Assembly (NCBI RefSeq): GCF_002250505.1
Contig: NZ_NJGY01000001.1
Span: 1,422,489-1,486,488, forward strand
Direction of reading: 5' to 3'
Length of the DNA: 64,000 bases
From: Janthinobacterium sp. PC23-8
GTDB lineage: Bacteria > Pseudomonadota > Gammaproteobacteria > Burkholderiales > Burkholderiaceae_D
The stretch's first letter is position 1. Each line of letters begins with the position of its first letter. The notes under the pieces are model-generated. The model saw nothing but the letters and a program-made list of their open reading frames with translations. It ran no database searches and was not told the origin of the DNA. This document shows, one piece after another, positions 1 through 7,829 of this stretch. The position numbers and the translations under genes are program-made.

Positions 1-406
1 GCAGCGCCAGTGCGGCCCAGACGGCAAACAGCTGCCACGGGTCGGCGCCGGTCTGGTAGGTCTGGCCAAAATAGGCGAACAGGCCGCCAATGGCCAGCAT
101 GGCGATCAGCAGCAACGGCGCGCGGGCGCGCGGCGCCGCACAGGCGCCCAGGCAGGAGGCCACGAAAATGGCCTGGATCAGGGCGAAGCGGCCAGTGCGG
201 CTGAACTCGGACCAGTTGGCGGCGACCCAGAAGATCAGTCCCAGGCCCTGCAGGGCCGCACCCAGCACGGCCACGCCGCGCGGCAGCCACCAGGACAGGC
301 CGTCCGGTTCGCGCTCGAAGCCGGCCAGTTCCTGCAGTTGCCGGGTTTGCGCGGCGTCGAGCTGATTGCTCGAGGCGAGTTGATACACGGCCAGACGTAG
401 ATCCAT
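1..406 (-). CDS. DUF2157 family membrane protein (3' end outside window)
   Basis: Only the first 135 codons are inside the window; the gene runs off the left edge. It starts at an ATG (404-406) reading MDLRLAVYQLASSNQLDAAQ, followed by a short soluble stretch and then hydrophobic segments. The wording around residues 110-130 (FAYFGQTYQTGADPWQLFA) is typical of DUF2157 predicted membrane proteins, whose function is not established. Codon use is GC-rich like the neighbours. The next gene upstream on the same strand starts at 727, so the two could be co-transcribed with a 30-bp gap. Confidence 0.75.
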   Translation of the reverse strand, partial: MDLRLAVYQLASSNQLDAAQTRQLQELAGFEREPDGLSWWLPRGVAVLGAALQGLGLIFWVAANWSEFSRTGRFALIQAIFVASCLGACAAPRARAPLLLIAMLAIGGLFAYFGQTYQTGADPWQLFAVWAALAL

Positions 407-436
407 CGTTTGCTTTCGAAAGTAAGGGTATGCGGC

Positions 437-727
437 TCAGCGCTCGACCACCACGCCGCGCCAGAAAGCGACATGGCCGGCGATCTGCATGGCTTCAGCC
501 TTGGGGGCGGGGTAATACCAGGCCGCGTTCTCGTTCACCTTGCCATCGACATGGATGTCGTAATAGCTGGCGATGCCCTTCCACGGGCAGCTCGTCTGGT
601 GGTCGCTGCCGCTCAGGTACTCCTGGCGGACGGCAGAGAGAGGGAAATACACATTATTTTCAACGATCTGTACCTGATCGCTGTTCGCTTGCGCAATGAC
701 GGCGCCATTCCAGCTTGCTGTAGGCAT
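437..727 (-). CDS. DUF427 domain protein
   Basis: A 96-residue soluble protein that fills the usual length of a single DUF427 domain. Family wording is visible: VQIVENNVYFPLSAV, then TSCPWKGIASYYDI and ENAAWYYPAPKAEA. The domain is a small beta-barrel fold of unclear biochemical role found widely in bacteria and fungi. The ATG at 727 is preceded by a GAGGATAG ribosome-binding stretch. It lies 30 bp upstream of the DUF2157 gene on the same strand. Confidence 0.85.
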   Translation of the reverse strand: MPTASWNGAVIAQANSDQVQIVENNVYFPLSAVRQEYLSGSDHQTSCPWKGIASYYDIHVDGKVNENAAWYYPAPKAEAMQIAGHVAFWRGVVVER

Positions 728-804
728 TCGGCTATCCTCCGGTGAGAGGGAAGTGTAGCCTGAATATCAAGAAACGGCGCGCGCCATTGGTGCGCTGGTA
801 CCAC

Positions 805-1455
805 TTACTCTTGCGTGATGATCTGGCGCAAAGCCTGTTCGAATACTTCCGGTGGCTGGCCGCCGGAGATCAAATGGCGTTCATTGATGATAATGGCGGG
901 CACCGAGCTGATGCCGTTCTGCTGGTAAAACTGTTCGCGCGCGCGCACTTCGTCGGCATATTTGTCCGACGTGAGAATATCGCGCGCCGTCTCCGGATCG
1001 AGCCCCGCGTCAGCGGCGGCCTTGACCAGCACCTCGTGCGAGGACGGGTCCTGGCCCTGCGTGAAATAGGCGTCGAACAGGGCCATTTTCAGTTCGCGCT
1101 GGCGCCCGGCCAGTTCGGCCCAGTGCAGCAAACGGTGCGCGTCAAAGGTGTTGTAGATACGGCCGCGCTTGTCCATGGAAAAAGTAAAACCGAGCGACGC
1201 GCCACGCGCGCGGATCGCTTCGCGCGACTGCGCGATCTGTTCCGGCGTGGAGCCATATTTTTCGGCGATATGTTCGCCGATATCCTGGCCTTCGGGCGGC
1301 ATGTTGACGTTCAGCTCGAACGGCTGGAAATGGATCTCGGCAGCCACCGTGTCTTGCAGGCTCGACAGCGCCTGTTCCAGCGATTTGAGGCCGATCACGC
1401 ACCAGGGGCAGGAAACGTCGGAGACGAAATCGATACGGACGGGAGTAGCAGACAT
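805..1455 (-). CDS. DsbA family oxidoreductase, FrnE-like
   Basis: A 216-residue thioredoxin-fold protein with no signal peptide, so probably cytoplasmic. The active-site motif C16-P-W-C19 sits right after the first beta strand (VRIDFVSDVSCPWC), as in FrnE/2-hydroxychromene-2-carboxylate isomerase-like DsbA proteins. Further down are the family phrases NTFDAHRLLHWA, LFDAYFTQGQD and GISSVPAIIIN, the last containing the cis-proline loop. FrnE-type proteins act as disulfide oxidoreductases or isomerases; the substrate here is unknown. It lies downstream of plsY on the same strand, separated by a 27-bp palindrome. Confidence 0.88.
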   Translation of the reverse strand: MSATPVRIDFVSDVSCPWCVIGLKSLEQALSSLQDTVAAEIHFQPFELNVNMPPEGQDIGEHIAEKYGSTPEQIAQSREAIRARGASLGFTFSMDKRGRIYNTFDAHRLLHWAELAGRQRELKMALFDAYFTQGQDPSSHEVLVKAAADAGLDPETARDILTSDKYADEVRAREQFYQQNGISSVPAIIINERHLISGGQPPEVFEQALRQIITQE

Positions 1456-1496
1456 GGGACAGCCTTTCGCGAGTAGTGGCAGAGCAGCAGAAAACT

Positions 1497-1523
1497 GGGG
1501 TCAGACCCGTCGGGTCTGACCCC
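1497..1523. repeat. Perfect 27-bp palindrome (GGGGTCAGACCC type)
   Basis: Two exact 13-base arms (GGGGTCAGACCCG and its complement) flank a single T. It sits 6 bases beyond the plsY stop codon and 42 bases before the frnE-like start. On the minus strand it is followed by CAGTTTTC, so it could act as a weak terminator or processing hairpin for plsY. Palindromes of this wording are, as far as I recall, dispersed in Oxalobacteraceae genomes, so a REP-like repeat is an alternative. Confidence 0.7.
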
Positions 1524-1528
1524 TGATT

Positions 1529-2176
1529 TTACTTTGTCTTGCTGCCAGCCGCTTTTGCACCATCTTTCTTCGCGCCGATCTTGCTCTCTTTGCCAGCGAG
1601 CAAGTTGGCGATATTCTGGCTGTGACGATACGCCAGCAGCACGCTCATGACCACCACCGACAACAGGATCGCGTCGACGCCGAACAGCAGTCCATAATAA
1701 AACGGCGCGAACAGGGCCGCCAGCAACGCCGCCAGCGAGGAATAGCGGAAGGCGTAGGCAATGATCAGCCAGGTCGCCAGGGTGGCCAGGCCCAGCCAGG
1801 GATTGATGCCCAGCAGCACGCCCAGCGCCGTGGCGACGCCCTTGCCGCCGATAAAGCGGAAGAACACGGGCCACAAGTGGCCGAGGAAGACGGCGATGGC
1901 GACCAGCGCCACAGCGGTCTCGTCCACGCCCAGGTCGAATGCAAAATGGTTGGCCAGGAACACGGCCAGCCAGCCCTTGGCGCCGTCGCCCAGCAGGGTC
2001 ATGATGGCGGCGCCCTTGTTGCCGCTGCGCAGCACATTGGTCGCGCCCGGATTCTTCGAGCCATAGGTGCGCGGATCGGCAATGCCGTACACCTTGCTCA
2101 TCACCACGGCGAACGAAATCGAGCCGAGCAAGTAAGCGGCCACTGTCATCGCCAAGGTTGTGATTACTGGATTCAT
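1529..2176 (-). CDS. plsY: Glycerol-3-phosphate acyltransferase PlsY
   Basis: PlsY transfers an acyl group from acyl-phosphate to the sn-1 position of glycerol-3-phosphate, the first step of phospholipid synthesis, in the inner membrane. The 215-residue protein has several hydrophobic helices and the loop motifs: [12 protein letters not shown] near residue 42, the DGAKGW loop that follows, and [11 protein letters not shown] near residue 108. The C-terminus ends in a short Lys-rich tail. The start has a GGGAAG ribosome-binding site. It is probably the first gene of a unit with the downstream frnE-like gene. Confidence 0.95.
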   Translation of the reverse strand: MNPVITTLAMTVAAYLLGSISFAVVMSKVYGIADPRTYGSKNPGATNVLRSGNKGAAIMTLLGDGAKGWLAVFLANHFAFDLGVDETAVALVAIAVFLGHLWPVFFRFIGGKGVATALGVLLGINPWLGLATLATWLIIAYAFRYSSLAALLAALFAPFYYGLLFGVDAILLSVVVMSVLLAYRHSQNIANLLAGKESKIGAKKDGAKAAGSKTK

Positions 2177-2273
2177 TTCTTCCCTTTGTTATGTGATTGC
2201 TACCAGCGCTGCGGATGGCGCAGCAGAATATACACCAGCGTCCCGTGCAAGGACAGGGTGCCGGCGCATTTGA

Positions 2274-2765
2274 TTAATCGTGCAAGGCGCAATGCACAGC
2301 CTTGGCTTTCAACAGATCGAGCAGCACCTGTGGCGCCAGCGCGACGAGAAAGCCGCGCCGCCCGCCATTGATATAGATGCGAGGCAAGGCCAAAATGCTT
2401 TCCTCGACGTAGACCGGCATGGCCTTCCTGGTGCCGAACGGCGAGGTGCCGCCGATCATGTAGCCGGAATGGCGCTGCGCCACGTCGGGCTTGCACGGCT
2501 CGACCGACTTGCAGCCGATGGCGCGCGCCAGGTTCTTGGTCGACACCTTGCAGTCGCCGTGCATCAGCACGATCAGCGGTTTGGCCGCCTCGTCCTGCAT
2601 CACCAGCGTCTTGATCACAGAGTGTTCGGGCACGCCAAGCTCGCGCGCCGAGACGCTGGTGCCGCCATGTTCTTCATAGGGATACGGAAATTCATCAAAG
2701 GCAACCTGGTGCTTGCGCAGCAGCTGGGTCGCCTGCGTTTCTGAAATATGCTCTTTTTTAGCCAT
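2274..2765 (-). CDS. ybaK: Cys-tRNA(Pro)/Cys-tRNA(Cys) deacylase YbaK/EbsC
   Basis: A 163-residue trans-editing enzyme that hydrolyses Cys mischarged on tRNA-Pro. Family motifs are all visible: TQLLRKHQVAFDEFPYPYEE at the start, HSVIKTLVMQ with the conserved Lys in the middle, STKNLARAIG, and the SGYMIGGTSPFGTRKAMPVY signature near residue 100. Length is normal for the family. It is divergent from the next gene with only 37 bp between the two start codons, so their promoters must overlap the opposite coding starts or lie within that short gap. Confidence 0.93.
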   Translation of the reverse strand: MAKKEHISETQATQLLRKHQVAFDEFPYPYEEHGGTSVSARELGVPEHSVIKTLVMQDEAAKPLIVLMHGDCKVSTKNLARAIGCKSVEPCKPDVAQRHSGYMIGGTSPFGTRKAMPVYVEESILALPRIYINGGRRGFLVALAPQVLLDLLKAKAVHCALHD

Positions 2766-2802
2766 GCGTGATACGCTGATCGTTCAGTGAGGAGTGCTAA
2801 TT

Positions 2803-3786
2803 ATGCAGCAAGAAATACGCTTTGCCACCTTCAATGTCTGCAATCTTGCCCCGCCGGGCGCCAAGCTGTACGATAACCTGGCGCCCTTGAGCCAGGAACA
2901 GTACGACGCCAAGGCGGAATGGACGGCGCACCAGATCGATCTGCTGGGTGCCGACGTGATCGGTTTCCAGGAAGTATTCTCGCAAGGCGCCCTGCGCGAC
3001 GTGCTGTCGCGCACCCGCCACTACCGCGACGCGGTGCAGGCCGGCTACGATGCGCCGGACGGCCCGGAACGCCTGCTGCCGACCGTGGCGCTGGTGTCGC
3101 GCCTGCCGCTGGCCGGCCCCAGCGTGGCCTACGCCGACTTTCCCGCCGGCGTGGCCATGCCGGCCGACGGCCACCCGGAAGACGCCACCCTGTCGCGCTT
3201 TGCCCGCCCGCCCCTGCATGCGCAGGTGATACTGCCCGGTGGCCAGATCACCGACGTGCTGGTGGTGCATCTGAAGTCGCGCCGGCCCGACTACCGCCAC
3301 GGCGACGGCGCCGACGCGCGCAGCTATGCGCTGGCCAACCTGCGCTCGCTGCAGCGGCGCGGCGCCGAAGCGGTGGCGCTGCGCGTGCTGGTGAACGACC
3401 TGGGCCGCAGCGGCCGGCCCTGCATCGTGCTCGGCGACTTCAACGATATCGCCAGTGCCGTCACCACCTCCATCGTGATGGGCGCCGGCGCGCCGTGCGA
3501 ACCGGGCGCCGACCTGCCCGAAATGCGCGAGCGCCTGTACGACTGCAACGCCATCCAGCTGCGCCAGGACTACCTGCGCCACGTGGGCTATACCAATGTG
3601 CACGACAGCACCTACATGACGATCGACCATATCCTCGTCTCCGAACACTTCCACCCTGCTTCGCCACGCGCCATCGGTGCGGTGCAGGACGTGCTGTACG
3701 TGAACGACCACTTGCTGCAGGCGCTGCCGCAGGCGTCGGACCACGGGCAGGTGGTGGCGCGCATCAAGCTGTTGAATCTTGGCTGA
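2803..3786 (+). CDS. Endonuclease/exonuclease/phosphatase family protein
   Basis: A 327-residue protein of the EEP fold, which includes Mg-dependent nucleases and phosphodiesterases. Signature elements: RFATFNVCNL at the N-terminus, DVIGFQEVF with the metal-binding Glu, VVHLKSRRP, VLGDFNDIASA with the catalytic Asp and Asn, TIDHILVSEHF and the terminal SDHGQVVA. There is no signal peptide. The ATG at 2803 was preferred over a GTG at 2794 because TGAGGAG (2788-2794) is 8 bases upstream of it. The 3' end overlaps the convergent gene by 23 bp. Substrate cannot be told from sequence. Confidence 0.88.
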   Translation: MQQEIRFATFNVCNLAPPGAKLYDNLAPLSQEQYDAKAEWTAHQIDLLGADVIGFQEVFSQGALRDVLSRTRHYRDAVQAGYDAPDGPERLLPTVALVSRLPLAGPSVAYADFPAGVAMPADGHPEDATLSRFARPPLHAQVILPGGQITDVLVVHLKSRRPDYRHGDGADARSYALANLRSLQRRGAEAVALRVLVNDLGRSGRPCIVLGDFNDIASAVTTSIVMGAGAPCEPGADLPEMRERLYDCNAIQLRQDYLRHVGYTNVHDSTYMTIDHILVSEHFHPASPRAIGAVQDVLYVNDHLLQALPQASDHGQVVARIKLLNLG

Positions 3787-6295
3787 CCAGCAGCCTTCCC
3801 AGCACGCTGCCCTCGATCTGCGCGCTGGCGTGGCGGCCCTGGTACTGGTCGCAGCCCTGCTCGCACAGGTAGCTCAGTTGCTGCGCCGTTTCCACGCCTT
3901 CGGCGATCACCGTCAGGTGCAGCTGGCGCGCCATGGCGATGATGGTGGCGGCCACGGCCAGATCGTCGCCTTGCAAAAACGATGGGTCGATCTTCAGCTT
4001 GTCGACCGGGTACTGGCGCAGGCAGGACAGGCGCGAGTAGCCGGTGCCGAAGTCGTCGATGCTGATGGTCACGCCCAGCGCGCGCAGCTGCGCCAGCATA
4101 TCGGCCAGGCGCGCGCCGCCTTTCATCAGGATGCTTTCCGTTACCTCCAGCTCCAGGCACGCGGGCGGCAGGCCGGCGGCCAGCAGCGCTTCGCGCACGC
4201 TGTGCAGCAGGTTGTTCTGCATGCACTGCGCGGCTGACAGGTTGACGCAGATGGCCAGCAAGTGGCCCGCGTCATGCCAGGCGCGGGCGCGCAGGCAGGC
4301 CTGGCGCAGCACCCAGCCGCCGATCTGCACCATCAGCCCGCATTCCTCGGCCACGGCGATAAAGCGTTCGGGCAGCAACAGGCCCAGTTGCGGGTGGCGC
4401 CAGCGCAGCAGCGCTTCGCAGGCGATGACGGCGCCGCTGGCGATGGCGATCACGGGCTGGCAGTCGAGCACGAATTGGTCCTTGCCCAGCGCCGCGCGCA
4501 AGTCGTGTTCCAGGCTGGCGCGCTCGATGATGTGGGCGTTCATGTCGGCGTTAAAGAACTGAAAATTGTCGCGGCCGCAGCTCTTGGCGTGGTACATGGC
4601 AACGTCGGCGTTGTGCATCAGGGCGTCGATGCTGTCGCCGTCGCCTGGAAACACCGACACGCCGATCGAGACCGATACATGCAGCTCATATTCGCCCAGC
4701 TGATAGACCTGGGTGACGGCCTGCAGCACGCTGGCCGCCACGTGGGCCGCCTGGTCGGCGCCGCCCACTTCGGCCAGCAGGATGACGAATTCGTCGCCGC
4801 CGTGGCGGCTGACCGTATCGACGCCGCGCACGCAGCGCACCAGGCGCCGCGCCACTTCCTTGAGCAGCAGATCGCCCACATGGTGGCCCATGCTGTCGTT
4901 GATATGCTTGAAGTGGTCGAGGTCGAGGTACAGCAGCGCCAGCATGTGCAGCTTGCGCCGCGCGGCGGCCAGCGCCAGCGACAGCCGGTCGCGCAGCAGC
5001 ACGCGGTTCGGCAGGTCGGTCAGAAAATCATGCTCGGCCAGGTGGCGCGTCTGCGCCTCGTCTTTCTTGCGCTCGCTGATGTCGAGCAGGATGGCCATGT
5101 AGTTGCTGGCCTGGCCAGCATGGTCGCCGATGGCGGTGAGTGACAGCCAGGCCGGATACGGCGCGCCGGCCTTGCGCGGCGCCAGGAACTCGCCCTGCCA
5201 GTGGCCTTCGCTCCGCACCGCGTCCCAGGCTTGCGCCAGCACCGCTTGCTGTTCGGCGCTGGCCACATCAATGAATCTCCGGCCCAGCAGGTCTTCCAGG
5301 CGGTAGCCGCTGATGTCGCTATAGGCCGGGTTCATGCTGACCACGCAATGCTGCTCGTCCATCACCACGATGGCCTCGCGCGCATGCTCGAGCACCTGCG
5401 CGGCCAGGTACAGCGCACGCTCGGCCAGCTTGCGCGCGGAGATATCGCGTACCACGGCATAGAACAGATAGCTGTGGTCCACCGTGACGGAGGTGAGCAG
5501 CACTTCGCCCCAGAACAATTCGCCCAGGCAGGTCAGGTAGCGCCATTCGTAGCGGCGGTTGCCGTCCGCGTGCGCCTGCGCCGCCATCTGCGCGCCCAGC
5601 GCGGCGGAGAGTTCACCACCGGGCTGGCGCAGCGGCGAAAAATCGCTGAGGCGCCGCCCCAGCAGGCGTTGCCGGTCTTCACACTGGAACAGGGCCACGG
5701 CGGCCGGATTGGCTTCGGCGATATGCTCGTCGCGCAGCAGCACGATGGCGTCGGCAGATTTGTCATACAGCTGGCGGAAGTGGTCGGCCATCAGCAGCAG
5801 CGCGCCGACCGGCGTACCGTCCTGGCTGCCGGCCGTAATGTCGACGTCGATGCACACCACATGGCGCACCCTGCCCTCGTGCAGCAGCGGGAACAGCGTG
5901 GAACAGAAACAGCGCGCGCCGGCGCCGTCCAGCGCCACCTGCCACAGGCGCGCCGGCCTGGCCTTGCCGCCGGCCAGCGCCAGCGCCAGTTCCGGCCCGA
6001 AGCCGTCGGCCAGTTCGCCGGCCAGTTCCGGCGCGGCGGCCTGCGCCACCCTGGTCCAGGGCTGGCCGGCGGCCTGCTCGGTGCGCACGCCATACAGGCG
6101 CGCCGCGCCCGGACTCCAGTAGCGCACGATGCCGTCGCGGTCGATGCCGCGCACCGCCATGCCGGGTGCCTGCTCGACGGCGGCGGCGATAATGGCCAGG
6201 AAATCGAGCGCCTGGGCGGCCAGCCCCGCGTCCGCAGGCGCGCAGGCCAGCAAACGGCCCGGCGACGCGGCGGCCCTGGCAATCGGATCTACCAT
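3764..6295 (-). CDS. PAS-GGDEF-EAL cyclic-di-GMP protein
   Basis: A large signalling protein of 843 residues that probably makes and/or breaks cyclic-di-GMP. Three PAS-like segments fill about the first 410 residues (VEQAPGMAVRGIDRDGIVRY; KSADAIVLLRDEHIAEANPA; EHAREAIVVMDEQHCVVSMN). The GGDEF domain follows with an intact motif (SRHGGDEFVILL) and a full EAL domain with EALLRWRHP, NLSAAQ, ELEVTES, DDFGTGYSRL, KIDPSFL and IAEGVET. Both active sites look intact, although the last motif (YQGRHASAQI, where QGYLFSKP is usual) is divergent. No membrane segment is evident. The ATG at 6295 was chosen for its GGAAGGGGAG ribosome-binding site. It is divergent from an RND pump operon. Confidence 0.92.
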   Translation of the reverse strand: MVDPIARAAASPGRLLACAPADAGLAAQALDFLAIIAAAVEQAPGMAVRGIDRDGIVRYWSPGAARLYGVRTEQAAGQPWTRVAQAAAPELAGELADGFGPELALALAGGKARPARLWQVALDGAGARCFCSTLFPLLHEGRVRHVVCIDVDITAGSQDGTPVGALLLMADHFRQLYDKSADAIVLLRDEHIAEANPAAVALFQCEDRQRLLGRRLSDFSPLRQPGGELSAALGAQMAAQAHADGNRRYEWRYLTCLGELFWGEVLLTSVTVDHSYLFYAVVRDISARKLAERALYLAAQVLEHAREAIVVMDEQHCVVSMNPAYSDISGYRLEDLLGRRFIDVASAEQQAVLAQAWDAVRSEGHWQGEFLAPRKAGAPYPAWLSLTAIGDHAGQASNYMAILLDISERKKDEAQTRHLAEHDFLTDLPNRVLLRDRLSLALAAARRKLHMLALLYLDLDHFKHINDSMGHHVGDLLLKEVARRLVRCVRGVDTVSRHGGDEFVILLAEVGGADQAAHVAASVLQAVTQVYQLGEYELHVSVSIGVSVFPGDGDSIDALMHNADVAMYHAKSCGRDNFQFFNADMNAHIIERASLEHDLRAALGKDQFVLDCQPVIAIASGAVIACEALLRWRHPQLGLLLPERFIAVAEECGLMVQIGGWVLRQACLRARAWHDAGHLLAICVNLSAAQCMQNNLLHSVREALLAAGLPPACLELEVTESILMKGGARLADMLAQLRALGVTISIDDFGTGYSRLSCLRQYPVDKLKIDPSFLQGDDLAVAATIIAMARQLHLTVIAEGVETAQQLSYLCEQGCDQYQGRHASAQIEGSVLGRLLVSQDSTA

Positions 6296-6584
6296 GCGCT
6301 CCCCTTCCGCTTCACGGCCCGCCCGGTGGCGCAACCATCGCCCCCATTCTTGCCCGCCAGCGTATCGGCTTATTGAGACTGCACAAGCATCGCGTCCCGC
6401 TCCCGTCGCCTCACCGTGCATTCCAGCCCCGTTTTTGTGCAATCTGTCGCATCGGACTGGCACGCTGGCGGCAATCTTCATAAAGTGGCAACATGCGTAT
6501 CGTCGTGAACGGATCCCGTGGCAGGCGTGCCATGGTCCCGCCACGGCGGTACGCTACCCGAATGCCTATCCTGAAAAGTATCCT

Positions 6585-7826
6585 ATGAAAAACGAGACAA
6601 CGTCCCCGCTCCCGCCGTTACCTTTTGCCAACACCCGCCGCCCGCGCCGCTGGCGCGCGCCCGTGCTGATCCTGCTGGTGCTGGCCCTGGCGGGCGGCGG
6701 CTGGACGGTGATGCAGTCAAAACAACAATCGGCCAGGGCGGCCGAGGCGCAGGCGGCGAAGAAACAGGAAAAAACGCCCGTGCATGAACTGGCGCAAGGC
6801 GACGTGGCCGCCATCAGCGCGCGCGCCCTGAGCGTCAGCCTGCCCTTGTCCGGTTCGCTCGCGCCCCTGAACCAGGCCACCATCAAGGCCAAGGTGTCCG
6901 GTGAAATCCGCGAAACGACGGTGCAGGAAGGCCAGCAGGTGTCCAGCGGCCAGGTGCTGCTGCGCCTGGACGCGGCCGATCAGCGCGCACGCCTGACGCA
7001 GCAGCAGGCCATGCTCGACGAAGCGCAGGCGCGCTTGTCGATGGCCAGCAAGAATGAAGCGAACAGCCAGGCGCTGTTGAAGCAAAAGTACATTTCCCAG
7101 ACCGCCTACGACACGACGCAGAACTCGGTCGATCTGGCGCGCGCCAGCGTGAAGTCCGCCGCCGCCATGGTCGAGATCGCCCGCATCGCGCTGGCCGACA
7201 CCGTGATCCGCGCGCCGATGGCCGGCATCGTCAGCAAGCGCCATGTGCAGGCCGGCGAAAAGGTCGCGCCCGACATGCCCGTCTACACCATCGTCAACCT
7301 GGCCCAGCTGACGCTGGAGGCGCCCGTGCCCAGTGCGGAAATCCCGCGCATCAGGATCGGCCAGGAGGTGCGCTTCAAGGTCGACGGCTTTGGCGCGCGC
7401 GACTTTACCGGCAAGGTGGCGCGCATCAACCCCACCACCGAAAGCGGCTCGCGCGCCATGCTGGTGTATATCGCCGTCGACAATGGCGATGGCGCCCTGC
7501 GCGGCGGCATGTTCGCCAAGGGCAGCATCGTCACCGAACGCTCAAGCGTCGCGCCGATGGTGCCCTTGACGGCGGTGCGCACGGAAAAGCGCGGCACGGT
7601 GGTCTACGCCGTGGTCGACAACAAGGTGGTCGAACAGCCCGTGACCCTGGGCCTGCGCAACGAGGACGAAGGCTATGCGGAGGTCAAGGAGGGCCTCGCA
7701 GCCGGCACCAGGGTCATCGTCGCCAGGCTCGACGGCGTCAAGCCCGGTCATGGCGTGACCTTCAGCGCGCCGTCTTCCGCGACGGCCGTGGCCACGCCTC
7801 CGGCCGCGCCGGCACCGAAAGGCTGA
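6585..7826 (+). CDS. RND efflux periplasmic adaptor (MFP) subunit
   Basis: A 413-residue membrane-fusion protein. An N-terminal anchor (about residues 24-42, [18 protein letters not shown]) is followed by the barrel-sandwich hybrid (IKAKVSGEIRETTVQEGQQV, with RAPMAGIVSKRHVQAGEKV as its second half) and an alpha-hairpin rich in Gln and Ala. It links an inner-membrane RND pump to an outer-membrane channel. The stop codon is 3 bp before the pump gene starts, so the two are translated from one message. No outer-membrane gene is in this operon; a TolC from elsewhere is probably used. The C-terminus is Ala/Pro-rich. Confidence 0.93.
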   Translation: MKNETTSPLPPLPFANTRRPRRWRAPVLILLVLALAGGGWTVMQSKQQSARAAEAQAAKKQEKTPVHELAQGDVAAISARALSVSLPLSGSLAPLNQATIKAKVSGEIRETTVQEGQQVSSGQVLLRLDAADQRARLTQQQAMLDEAQARLSMASKNEANSQALLKQKYISQTAYDTTQNSVDLARASVKSAAAMVEIARIALADTVIRAPMAGIVSKRHVQAGEKVAPDMPVYTIVNLAQLTLEAPVPSAEIPRIRIGQEVRFKVDGFGARDFTGKVARINPTTESGSRAMLVYIAVDNGDGALRGGMFAKGSIVTERSSVAPMVPLTAVRTEKRGTVVYAVVDNKVVEQPVTLGLRNEDEGYAEVKEGLAAGTRVIVARLDGVKPGHGVTFSAPSSATAVATPPAAPAPKG

Positions 7827-7829
7827 GCC

